Origin: Phaeodactylibacter luteus
GTDB taxonomy: Bacteria > Bacteroidota > Bacteroidia > Chitinophagales > Saprospiraceae
Assembly: GCF_007993045.1 (NCBI RefSeq)
Contig: NZ_VOOR01000012.1
Location: 1-64,000 of the forward strand
Direction of reading: 5' to 3'
DNA: 64,000 nt
In this document: piece by piece, positions 16,315 to 24,343 of the stretch
How positions within the stretch are numbered: the first letter of the stretch is position 1
Layout: each line of letters begins with the position of its first letter
Translations under genes and position numbers: made by a program
Notes under the pieces: model-generated
What the model saw: only the letters and a program-made list of their open reading frames with translations
Database searches by the model: none
What the model was told of the DNA's origin: nothing

Positions 16315-17031
16315 ATGACCAGTAATCAGGTTAAAAAACACGAAATGCGGCAGTGGAGCCGTGCGCTTAAAGGAGAAAACTCATGGACCATGTTCAAGGT
16401 CATCTCCGAGTTTGTAGATGGCTTTGAGACCCTCAACCAAATGGGCCCCTGCGTATCTATTTTTGGCTCTGCACGCACCAAGCCAGAGAACCCTTACTAC
16501 AAACTGGCAGTGGATATTTCCCGCCTGCTCACCGATTCTGGCTATGGCGTCATTACTGGCGGCGGGCCGGGCATTATGGAAGCCGGCAACAAAGGGGCTC
16601 AGCTTTACGGTGGCCGCTCTGTAGGCCTTAATATCGACCTGCCTTTCGAACAGGGCTCCAATCAGTATGTCGATTTTGACGCCAACCTCAATTTCCGTTA
16701 TTTCTTTGTCCGCAAGGTCATGTTTGTGAAGTACGCACAAGCTTTTGTTGCGCTGCCCGGCGGCTTTGGCACGATGGACGAGCTCTTTGAGGTGCTTACG
16801 CTGGTACAGACCCGCAAAATCTCCAAAGTGCCGATTATTTTGGTGGGCAGCCAATTTTGGAACGGCATGAAAGAATGGATCCGCAACGTCATGCTTGAGC
16901 AGAACCACAACATTAACCCCGACGACCTCGACCTCATGCCGATTGTGGATGAGGCAGAGGAAGTGGTGCAGATTATTGATGCTTTTTATGCGGAACGGGG
17001 CGAGGAGCTCAGCCCGAATTACGAGCTATAG
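16315..17031 (+). CDS. LOG-family nucleoside 5'-monophosphate phosphoribohydrolase (TIGR00730)
   Basis: This is a Rossmann-fold protein of the LOG (Lonely guy) family, which hydrolyses nucleoside monophosphates to base and ribose 5-phosphate. It was long mislabelled as lysine decarboxylase. The 238-residue product has the nucleotide-binding segment TGGGPGIMEA (residues 81-90) and the family signature PGGFGTMDE (147-155). The ATG at 16315 is chosen because it follows the repeat and gives the usual short helical N-terminus; the ATG at 16282 would add 11 residues. The open frame upstream crosses repeat copy D and is not coding. It is followed 117 bp later by the acyl-carrier-like gene. Confidence 0.88.
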   Translation: MTSNQVKKHEMRQWSRALKGENSWTMFKVISEFVDGFETLNQMGPCVSIFGSARTKPENPYYKLAVDISRLLTDSGYGVITGGGPGIMEAGNKGAQLYGGRSVGLNIDLPFEQGSNQYVDFDANLNFRYFFVRKVMFVKYAQAFVALPGGFGTMDELFEVLTLVQTRKISKVPIILVGSQFWNGMKEWIRNVMLEQNHNINPDDLDLMPIVDEAEEVVQIIDAFYAERGEELSPNYEL

Positions 17032-17148
17032 CGTTGTCAGCCAGCTGAAAACAGTAGGGGCTACGGCCAAAAGTGCATTTTTTTCGACAAAAGCGAATTT
17101 ACGCAGGCAACCTATCGGGCCAACCGTTCGTTCTTGTACCGAAAGTTA

Positions 17149-17436
17149 ATGCAACCACTCGCTATGACAGATCATACCACCCTTTCCGCAGTAACAGCGG
17201 AGCCTAAACTGCAGGACCGCGTCATTGATATCATCAGCTGGCGCCTCAACGTCCCTGTAGCTAATATTCACCCTTACAGCCGCCTTCAGGATGATTTGCA
17301 CCTCGATGCGATCGACCTGATGCTGCTGATCGCTGAACTGGAGAGCCGCTTCAACGTCTATCTTTCTGCAGAAGAGTACGAGTCGATAGAGACCGTGCAG
17401 GACGCAAGCCGCTACCTACAGCGCTACGCTGCCTAA
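17149..17436 (+). CDS. Acyl-carrier-protein-like protein lacking the phosphopantetheine serine
   Basis: The 95-residue protein has the four-helix pattern of acyl carrier proteins. Helix 1 is QDRVIDIISWRLNVPVANIHPYSRLQDDL, helix 2 follows the usual modification site (DAIDLMLLIAELESRF), and the end is VQDASRYLQ. The canonical Asp-Ser-Leu motif reads Asp53-Ala54-Ile55, so the serine that carries 4'-phosphopantetheine is missing and the protein cannot be a conventional carrier. It may be a structural or regulatory paralogue. The start is ambiguous: the ATG at 17149 or the one at 17164 are both possible, and a TTG at 17134 is less likely. A strong terminator follows 31 bases after the stop. Confidence 0.75.
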   Translation: MQPLAMTDHTTLSAVTAEPKLQDRVIDIISWRLNVPVANIHPYSRLQDDLHLDAIDLMLLIAELESRFNVYLSAEEYESIETVQDASRYLQRYAA

Positions 17437-17467
17437 GGCTGCTGTAATCGGCACACTGCTGGCAGGC

Positions 17468-17504
17468 ACAGCCCACTCTGCAATAGTACGGGGTGGGCTG
17501 TTTG
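17468..17504 (+). terminator. Intrinsic terminator after the ACP-like gene
   Basis: A perfect 9-bp stem (acagcccac / gtgggctgt) with a 16-base loop is followed by ttg. It lies 31 bases after the stop codon. Confidence 0.7.
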
Positions 17505-17900
17505 TATGTCAGCCCTTGTTTGGAGAGGTTTTGTTTTGAAAATCAAGGGTATATGCCCGCCTGCTTTGCAGCATGGGCGGCAGGCTCCTTTCGGAGCCGC
17601 TAGATTTGGGCTTAGCGGGGCTAAATGTAGGTTTATAGTTCCCTAGGGCAAAATTGATGCATTTTGACTTGCTCTTTTCCCGCTCGCTGCGCCTGCTTGC
17701 GCACCGCAGGCAAGTTGAAAAGCCTCGCCGGCTTCAGCGTGGGGCCTTTATTCCCCACGCTTCGTGTAGGCTATGCCTGTGCTTTTTTGCCTTGCAGGGC
17801 ATAAAAATAAAGCCCTCAATATTTCACCTCTTTTGACCGAGTGGGGAAATAGTGAGGGAGCCAGGTTTGTAAGGTGTTGGCTTACAATAGGAACGAGTTC
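17505..17900. other. Non-coding stretch before the EAD11 gene
   Basis: A short perfect hairpin (ggctcc / ggagcc, near 17582-17598) and several C-rich runs are present. I see no gene, repeat copy or known RNA motif here. The open frames are unsupported. Confidence 0.45.
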
Positions 17901-17939
17901 TGAGCGTGCGCTCAGGCTGCCCGTCGTAGCATATCTTTG
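17901..17939 (+). promoter_or_regulatory. Candidate promoter and operator of the EAD11 gene
   Basis: TATCTTTG at 17932-17939 matches TAnnTTTG exactly and lies 30 bases before the chosen ATG. A perfect 6-2-6 palindrome (tgagcg tg cgctca, 17901-17914) sits 17 bases upstream of it, where a regulator would overlap the -33 region. No TTG at the right spacing was found. Confidence 0.4.
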
Positions 17940-17969
17940 TATTCGCGTCCTTTCATCCTAAATTCAGGT

Positions 17970-19610
17970 ATGGTGCAACTCAAGGAAAATATTGGACAGC
18001 TGCGGAAGCTGGTAGAGGAGAACCGGGTAGGAGAAGCCTTGCAAAAGCTGAGCCGATGGGGCAAGTATTCGGAGTACCAAGTCACGATTTCTCTATTATT
18101 GAGCGATTACAACGACCTCAAACAGGATGCGATGGTCCGCGTCATCACACAGGAAGAAGAGCGCGTAAGGCTCATACAGATCAAAAAATCTATTTTGCAG
18201 CTGCTGGCCCACATCAGGGATACAGCACAGGGCGCGCTTTCGGATGAGCAGGAAGGGCAGTTGGTACAGATCACCCTGGCCAAAAACGAGGCAGAGTTTA
18301 AGCGGCTCTTGGAGCACAAGCTGGCCCTCCGCTACACCAATCTTGAGCATTTGTCTTCTGGGGACAACGCCATCATTTACCGTGCAGATCAGGTAGACCC
18401 CGTGACAGGGGTTGGGCGCAAGGTGGCCATCAAGGTCATCAAGCCCCTTTCGGTCATTGATGATGAGAACCTCGAGCACATCCGTGCAGATTTGGCGAAA
18501 GCCAAACAGCTTTCTGGCCTGGATGGCATCATTAGCGTATTAGACGAAGGGCTTGACGCCCCGCCCCGTTACATCGTCACAGAGTATGTGGACGGTATGC
18601 GGCTTTCCGACCGCCTGAAAGAAGGCTGGCCTTATCAGGTAGGCGAAGTCAGGGATATGCTCTATACTATGGCCCGGGCACTGGCTCAGGGGCATGCGAG
18701 CGGTCTAGTACACAACAACCTTTGGCCTAGCAATGTCTTGGTTGACCGGCAGCGGGGGCCGCGTTTGTCCCCTTTTCAGGTTGTCCGGGCTTCTTATGTC
18801 AAGCGTACCTTTGAGCGCTTGCGCTTGTTTGCCATGTATTGGAGCCCGGAGCAGATCAACCGGGATGAAGCTACCGAGCAATCCGACCAATATGCTTTCG
18901 GGCTGCTCGCATTTGAGCTGTTTGCCGGCAGGCCGTTTTTCCGTGGAGAGACGGTTTTGGACATTCTGCGGAAACGCCTGGCCTTTGATGAAAATCCCGG
19001 GCTGCTCCTAGAAGAGCTAAAAACGACACAGTGCCCACCCCATTTTGCCCAGGCCATAGCCCGTATGCTCAGGCCTGTCCCTGCAGACCGGCACTGGGAT
19101 ATGGAGGAAGTGCTTCGGGCCATTGAGGGCATTGCTCCTCTAGGCGAACTTACCCCTCAACACCCCGACTATGAGCTCATCCGAAAGCTCCGTGCCAGCT
19201 ACAACCGCTGCCGCAGGGCGCCGGGGTTTTATGAAGACTTCTACCGCCGGTTTTTGGATGCCGCCCCGCACGCTCGCGAGGTCTTCAACCGGGCATGGGA
19301 GCGGCGTATGGACAAGCACGGGTATACCGAAGAGCGGATATGGAAGTATCAGCACCGTATGCTCGACCTTGCCGTAGAACGGATGCTCCGTTTCCCTTCT
19401 GTATCTACAGCGATGAACCAACGCCTGCAACAACTTTGGGAACAGCATCAGCGGGCCGGCGTTCAGGCAGCAGATTATGCCATATTCCTCGGGCAGCTGA
19501 AGGAGGCCATGTGGGCTTGTGATCAAGGAAGCTGGCAGAGCATTGAAGAGCTATCGAGGGCTTGGGATGTGGTGCTAAAGGAAACCCTGCCTATCCTTTC
19601 TGGTGCTTAA
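17970..19610 (+). CDS. EAD11 - pseudokinase - globin-like fusion protein
   Basis: The 546-residue protein has three parts. Residues 1-85 match effector-associated domain 11 (LRKLVEENRVGEALQKL ... YNDL ... IKKSILQLL), an adaptor known from bacterial conflict systems. Residues 122-390 follow the Ser/Thr kinase fold: glycine-rich SSGDNAIIYRA, Lys155 in VAIKVIK, hinge TEYVDGMRL, SPEQ and DQYAFGLLAFELF. The catalytic Asp of HRD is Asn250 (HNN) and DFG is replaced by Pro-Phe-Gln, so it should be a pseudokinase. Residues 400-545 resemble a single-domain globin: FYEDFYRRFL, a helix with Gln461/His462, LWEQHQRAGVQAADY with His493 as candidate proximal ligand, and a final AWDVVLKETL helix. No membrane segment is present. 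The globin call comes from pattern matching and is the least secure. The ATG at 17970 is chosen. Confidence 0.75.
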   Translation: MVQLKENIGQLRKLVEENRVGEALQKLSRWGKYSEYQVTISLLLSDYNDLKQDAMVRVITQEEERVRLIQIKKSILQLLAHIRDTAQGALSDEQEGQLVQITLAKNEAEFKRLLEHKLALRYTNLEHLSSGDNAIIYRADQVDPVTGVGRKVAIKVIKPLSVIDDENLEHIRADLAKAKQLSGLDGIISVLDEGLDAPPRYIVTEYVDGMRLSDRLKEGWPYQVGEVRDMLYTMARALAQGHASGLVHNNLWPSNVLVDRQRGPRLSPFQVVRASYVKRTFERLRLFAMYWSPEQINRDEATEQSDQYAFGLLAFELFAGRPFFRGETVLDILRKRLAFDENPGLLLEELKTTQCPPHFAQAIARMLRPVPADRHWDMEEVLRAIEGIAPLGELTPQHPDYELIRKLRASYNRCRRAPGFYEDFYRRFLDAAPHAREVFNRAWERRMDKHGYTEERIWKYQHRMLDLAVERMLRFPSVSTAMNQRLQQLWEQHQRAGVQAADYAIFLGQLKEAMWACDQGSWQSIEELSRAWDVVLKETLPILSGA

Positions 19611-19788
19611 GAAAAAAACTTAACTTGCTGAGGAATTGCTGCCGCCTCTCGGCAGGCAAGCTCCTATCTAGAGAAGCCTCCTTACCCCTTCAACCCCTAT
19701 CCCGCCAAGCGGCTATCGGGGATAATGGTCGGCTCCATGCCGTTCCTGTAGCGTTGCCGTATAACCCGTTTGCTAACTCCAACCGCCC

Positions 19789-21813
19789 ATGATGCAGAAA
19801 ACGCTCATACTCCTTGCGCTCTTGGCTGCGGCCATAGGCTTGCAGGCGCAGGGGGCTGCAGATACCTTGCAGCTGGACAGCCCGTACCAGCAATACCTGC
19901 TGCCGCAGGACCTTGCTGCCTTTGTGGACAGCACAAGCACGATGGGCTTGGCAGAAGCCCAGAGGCAGCGCTTTGGGCCGGTAGAAGCCCCGGAGCCTTT
20001 GTCTATCGCGCATGCGTATTGGATGCGGTTCTACCTGCCACAGGATACGGGCACCGTGTATGAGCTTTTCAATGCGGCATTCGACTCCGTAACCTACTTT
20101 GTGCCCCGGCTGGGGAAAGGGTATTCTGTCCATCACTTTGGGGCTTTCACGGACACGCTCGCCGACCGGGTAGGCTTGCGCTATCAGTTTGAAGTAGGGG
20201 AGGGGGTAGACTTGGCAAAGCCGGTTTACGTCCGGGTCAGGAATTTTTCAAAATGGGGGGTCGACCGGAGCTTCAGGCAGTTCTATATCATGAAATACCC
20301 CATTGGCACGCCAGTGGTTTATGATCAGAGCGGGGCCGAAGAGCTCCTTGTTTTCGGGGGCTTCCTGGGGGCATTGTTTTTTGTGTTCATCTATTTCATG
20401 GCACAGTTTGGCATGACCCGGCGGCAAGTTTACCTCTTGTACAGCCTGTATGCCCTCATGTTATTCCTCTATTTTGCCAACCGGCTGGAGCACTTTCGAT
20501 CTTGGTTGATAGAGATCAACCCGCTCTGGTTTTTTTACATCAACGAGAATACCCAGATCCTCTCCGGAGTGTTCTATTTTGCTTTTGTGCGCAGCCTGCT
20601 CAATGGGCCAGAGCGCTACCCCCGGTTTGATAAAATCCTGAAAGCCTTTTTGGCAGGGTTCATCGCTTTCATGCTTTTCTACAACCTTGTATTTTTTATA
20701 GACCGCTTCAATCCGCTTCATCATTGGCTGATGACCGTGTTCAGGGCTGCGAATGTCCTGCTGTCCGTTCTGTTTATGGCCGCCATTCTCCGAAAAGGCC
20801 CGACCCGCCTGGAGTGGATTGTCCTTGCCGGGGGGCTTATGCTTTTGCTGGCCGCTGTGCTCCCGCCCTTGCTCGTCCGCATGCAGTTGTCCATCCCTTT
20901 CCTGCTGGTGGAGCTGGTCATCTTCTCCCTTGCTCTAGGGTATCAGGTAAGGCAGCGCGACTTGGAGCGCTTGCGCACAAGGGAGGAGCTGATCCGACAG
21001 CTGGAGATCAATGCAGGCATACAGCAACAGATGCAGCAGAAGCTGGAAGAAGAAGTGGAGCGGCAGACGAGCCTGGCAGTCGCCAAAACGCGGGAGGCGG
21101 AACAGGCCAAGGCACAAGAGCTGAAGACCTCCTTTCAGCGGGAGCTGGAAACGATAAAGATGAAAGCCCTTCAGGCACAAATGAACCCCCACTTCCTCTT
21201 CAACTGCCTGAACTCCATCCGGCTGTTTTACCTGAAGAATGAAACGCGGAAAGCAGACGCTTACATTACCAAGTTTTCCCGCTTGCTGCGCCTTATGCTG
21301 AGCCATTCCCGGGCCAACTTCATCAGCTTACAGGAAGAGCTTGATGCTTTACAACTGTACGTAGAGTTCGAACAGATGCGTTTCAAACAGCGCTTTGATT
21401 ACGAATTTGTTGTGGGGCAGGGGGTACAGCCCTCCAATTGCCAAGTACAGCCATTGACCATTCAGCCTTTTGTAGAAAATGCCATCTGGCATGGGCTGAT
21501 GCAAAACAGCCGGCCGGGCAGGCTTTCGGTACAGGTAGAAAAACAAGGCGGGCAGCTGCTTATCATTGTAGAAGACAACGGTATCGGGCGCGAAAAAGCC
21601 TCCGCCATGAAAGCCGGGCAGGAGCAGTTGAAAACACAATCCTTTGGGCTGCGCATCACGCAGGAGCGCATGGAGCTCATGCGGCAGTCGATGAACCAGA
21701 AAGCTGCCTTCAAGATTGTCGACTTAAAAGATGGATCGGAAAACCCCACGGGCACCCGTGTGGAAATTGTATACGACATTATTTCCCCAACACATGAAAG
21801 CAGTTATAATTGA
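19789..21813 (+). CDS. Sensor histidine kinase, 7TMR-DISM with LytS-type kinase domain
   Basis: This is a membrane sensor kinase of 674 residues. It has a signal peptide (to about residue 22) and an extracellular DISM-type beta domain (about 30-185). Seven transmembrane helices follow (about 185-390), then a coiled coil (400-465) and a LytS/YehU-type kinase domain. The phospho-acceptor histidine is in QMNPHFLFNCLNSI, and the ATP-binding region has QPFVENAIWHG and VEDNGIG. The following LytTR regulator overlaps it by 20 bases, so the two form a two-component pair. Kinases of this type usually sense carbohydrates or envelope state; the signal here is unknown. An ATG one codon downstream is an equally possible start. 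Confidence 0.92.
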   Translation: MMQKTLILLALLAAAIGLQAQGAADTLQLDSPYQQYLLPQDLAAFVDSTSTMGLAEAQRQRFGPVEAPEPLSIAHAYWMRFYLPQDTGTVYELFNAAFDSVTYFVPRLGKGYSVHHFGAFTDTLADRVGLRYQFEVGEGVDLAKPVYVRVRNFSKWGVDRSFRQFYIMKYPIGTPVVYDQSGAEELLVFGGFLGALFFVFIYFMAQFGMTRRQVYLLYSLYALMLFLYFANRLEHFRSWLIEINPLWFFYINENTQILSGVFYFAFVRSLLNGPERYPRFDKILKAFLAGFIAFMLFYNLVFFIDRFNPLHHWLMTVFRAANVLLSVLFMAAILRKGPTRLEWIVLAGGLMLLLAAVLPPLLVRMQLSIPFLLVELVIFSLALGYQVRQRDLERLRTREELIRQLEINAGIQQQMQQKLEEEVERQTSLAVAKTREAEQAKAQELKTSFQRELETIKMKALQAQMNPHFLFNCLNSIRLFYLKNETRKADAYITKFSRLLRLMLSHSRANFISLQEELDALQLYVEFEQMRFKQRFDYEFVVGQGVQPSNCQVQPLTIQPFVENAIWHGLMQNSRPGRLSVQVEKQGGQLLIIVEDNGIGREKASAMKAGQEQLKTQSFGLRITQERMELMRQSMNQKAAFKIVDLKDGSENPTGTRVEIVYDIISPTHESSYN

Positions 21814-22528
21814 TGATGAGCTGGACAGCTTGGAAACGACAGAGCTCCTCATTGAGGCTTGTTGCCCCGAAGTGGAAGTGGTCGGCGTTGCCAATGATGC
21901 AGAGCGGGGTATCCGCATGGTAGACAAGCTCCGCCCCGAGCTGGTCTTTCTTGACATCTCTATGCCCAAGATGAGCGGTTTTGAGCTGTTGGAACATTTA
22001 CAGCACCGTTCCTTTGAGCTCATCTTTACCACTGCCCACGATGAGCATGCCCTCAAGGCCTTTCAGGTCGGTGCGGTGCACTACCTGCTCAAGCCTATTG
22101 ATGCCGATGAGCTTCGTCAGGCGATTGAGCGGGTGCTGAAAAAACATCAACAAGCCCCTGAGCCTGATATTGCCCGTTTGGTGCAGCAGCTGGCTGCCAG
22201 CCGTCAGCCTAAGATTGCCATCCCCTCCACCAAAGGTTTGGAAATGCTGGAAGTGGACCGTATCATCCGCTGTGAGGCCGACTCCAATTACACCCTCATT
22301 ATTGCCCAAGGCGATAAAATAGTGGTGACCAAAACCCTGAAAGAGCTGGAACAGATGCTGGAGCCCCACAACTTCGTCCGCGTCCACCATTCCCACCTGA
22401 TCAACCTAGCCCACCTCAAGGCCTACCAAAAAGGGGAAGGGGGCGTGGTAGTCCTTTCCAATGGGGAGCACATCAACGTTTCCCGCAGCCGCAAGGCCAG
22501 CCTGCTCGAGCGTATCGGGCCTGCATAA
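21794..22528 (+). CDS. LytTR-family response regulator
   Basis: This is the partner of the upstream 7TMR-DISM kinase. The receiver domain (residues 1-120) has Asp54 in VFLDISMPKM, Thr in TTAHDEHA and Lys in LLKPID. The LytTR DNA-binding domain occupies about residues 145-244, with IPSTKGLEMLEVDRIIRCEADSNYT, FVRVHHSHLINLAHL and VVVLSNGEHINVSRSRK. The ATG at 21794 lies inside the end of the kinase gene. LytTR regulators bind paired direct repeats upstream of their targets. No such pair was recognised in this window, though I could not search systematically. Confidence 0.95.
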   Translation: MKAVIIDDELDSLETTELLIEACCPEVEVVGVANDAERGIRMVDKLRPELVFLDISMPKMSGFELLEHLQHRSFELIFTTAHDEHALKAFQVGAVHYLLKPIDADELRQAIERVLKKHQQAPEPDIARLVQQLAASRQPKIAIPSTKGLEMLEVDRIIRCEADSNYTLIIAQGDKIVVTKTLKELEQMLEPHNFVRVHHSHLINLAHLKAYQKGEGGVVVLSNGEHINVSRSRKASLLERIGPA

Positions 22529-22718
22529 GCCATACGGCTTCATCAGCCCCTCCGCCAACTACTCACTCTTATTTGCCAGTTACCCGGAAAAATGGCAGGT
22601 GGCTCAATCTTCATTGTGCCCACACCCTACAGAAGGCATCTTTGCATCATCCAAAAAGCCCCCCGGTTGACCATTTTCCTGTTAACGGGCCATCTGGCCT
22701 CAAATCCCACTTACGATT

Positions 22719-23909
22719 ATGAATCTGTTAAAGTATTTCCCCTTGGGCCTCTTCGTTGTAATGGCGTTCGCAGCCTGTGATTTAGACCCCCTTGGCAATG
22801 ACGGCCCTTCCGGAGGCCCTGAGCTGTTAGATTGTAGTGCTTTCCGAGAAAACCTCACCTTGGAAGACAGAGGGCTGGACGTAGACTATATCGTAGACTG
22901 CCGGGCTTTTGTTGATGCAGACCTTACCATCGAGCCTGGCGTGACCATCGCCTTCGAATCGGATTCAGGGCTGCAAGTAGGCGATAACGGCTCTATCACC
23001 GCCATCGGCACCATGAACAACCCTATCATCTTTACAGGCACGGACAAAATTGCTGGCGCTTGGTCGGGCATCCTAATCGAATCGGCAGACGTCAAAAACC
23101 GCTTGGAGCACGCAGTGATCGAATACGCAGGAGGCGCGCCCTTCAACTCCAACGACGACCGTGGAGGGCTCATCCTTTGGGCAGACGCTGGCATCTCTAT
23201 GAACAACTGCCGCATCAGCAACAGTGCCGCCTATGGGCTTAACCTAGCTTACTACGATTACGAAATCCGTGACATCAGCAGTTGTACCTTTACGGACAAC
23301 CGCGACCCGGTATTCGCATTTGCAGAGGCCATCCACTTCCTTGATAAGAGCAATACCTTTGCCAATAATGTCAACAATTATATTACTGTGGGCAGCAGCG
23401 CTACGCTCCCCGGTACGTTCACTTGGCAAAATTTGGGCATCCCTTACCGGTTCATCCCTACCAATTTTGGCATTACCACTTACACTCGCCTCGTTTCTGG
23501 CTGCACCGTGAATGTTGAGCCAGGCGTCGTTATGGAGTTCAGCACGGGCACAGGCCTCGAGGTAGATGACAACGCGGGCTTCACAGCGGTAGGGGCTCCT
23601 GCAATGCCTATCCTTTTCACAGGTGTAGACAAAGCGCCCGGCGGATGGGAAGGGCTATACTTTGGCTTTACGCAAAGTGTGAACAACCGCATAGAGCATG
23701 CCATCGTGGAGTATGCCGGTGCAGGAGATTCTGATGCGGCCATCTATATGTGGGCCAACCCCCGCCTGCAAGTATTGAACACAGCGTTCCGCAGCATCGA
23801 CGGCTGCGCTTACCGCGATAGCAACAGCGACCCTTTCGACAACCCCAACTTCTCTGAATCGGGCAACACCTACGATGGCGTAGCCGGCGATGTCTTCTGT
23901 GGATCTTAG
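22719..23909 (+). CDS. Beta-helix lipoprotein with internal duplication
   Basis: The 396-residue protein has a lipoprotein signal peptide (KYFPLGLFVVMAFAAC, Cys20) and a right-handed beta-helix body. Two halves are duplicated. IEPGVTIAFESDSGLQVGDN ... PIIFTGTDK ... RLEHAVIEYAGG (about residues 68-145) is repeated as VEPGVVMEFSTGTGLEVDDN ... PILFTGVDK ... RIEHAIVEYAGAG (about 266-340). This right-handed parallel beta-helix pattern is common in surface-exposed Bacteroidota lipoproteins that bind or cut polysaccharides, but no catalytic residues can be assigned. It is a single gene, 190 bp after the LytTR regulator and followed by repeat copy E. Whether the two-component pair controls it is unknown. 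Confidence 0.8.
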   Translation: MNLLKYFPLGLFVVMAFAACDLDPLGNDGPSGGPELLDCSAFRENLTLEDRGLDVDYIVDCRAFVDADLTIEPGVTIAFESDSGLQVGDNGSITAIGTMNNPIIFTGTDKIAGAWSGILIESADVKNRLEHAVIEYAGGAPFNSNDDRGGLILWADAGISMNNCRISNSAAYGLNLAYYDYEIRDISSCTFTDNRDPVFAFAEAIHFLDKSNTFANNVNNYITVGSSATLPGTFTWQNLGIPYRFIPTNFGITTYTRLVSGCTVNVEPGVVMEFSTGTGLEVDDNAGFTAVGAPAMPILFTGVDKAPGGWEGLYFGFTQSVNNRIEHAIVEYAGAGDSDAAIYMWANPRLQVLNTAFRSIDGCAYRDSNSDPFDNPNFSESGNTYDGVAGDVFCGS

Positions 23910-23938
23910 TCGTACAACAGAGGCACCTAAAGCCCACT

Positions 23939-24123
23939 GGGCGCAAACTAGCGTATCGTTTTCTTTTATGGGGGCCTGCCCCTGCCAGCGGGCAGGAGCC
24001 GCTATGCTACGGGGCTCGCTATCCGCTCGGCCCTGTCGGGCTTGCCACCCCTGCGCAGCGCTAGGCCAATGCCAGCCTAAAGCCCGGAAAACATAAACGC
24101 CTGCGGCATTTTGGCTCACGCCC
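23939..24123 (+). repeat. Intergenic structured repeat, copy E
   Basis: Forward copy with both ends (gggcgcaaactagcgtatcg ... ggcattttggctcacgccc). The T-run is broken (ttttctttt). It lies 29 bases after the beta-helix lipoprotein gene. Confidence 0.85.
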
Positions 24124-24178
24124 AGCCCACTTGATCATCCCATTGAACTAAAGTTGACTGTTTTTTCCAGTTTTGCAG

Positions 24179-24209
24179 AGCGGCTGTCCCTACGGAAGGG
24201 GCAGCCGCT
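24179..24209 (+). terminator. Hairpin between repeat E and dnaE
   Basis: A 12-bp stem with one G-T pair (agcggctgtccc / ggggcagccgct) has a 7-base loop and a poor T tail (tggcttt). It may terminate transcription coming through repeat E, or act as a leader structure of dnaE. Confidence 0.5.
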
Positions 24210-24343
24210 TGGCTTTGTGGCCTGTGGCAGTGTGGAAAAATGGAGCTGATATTTTTTCGGCCCCTGCACCGAAAAGGGTACTTTAGATGTTCTATTGAAT
24301 GGAGCCCCGCCCGGTGCGCTCTGCCAGACCAAAACCGACCGAC

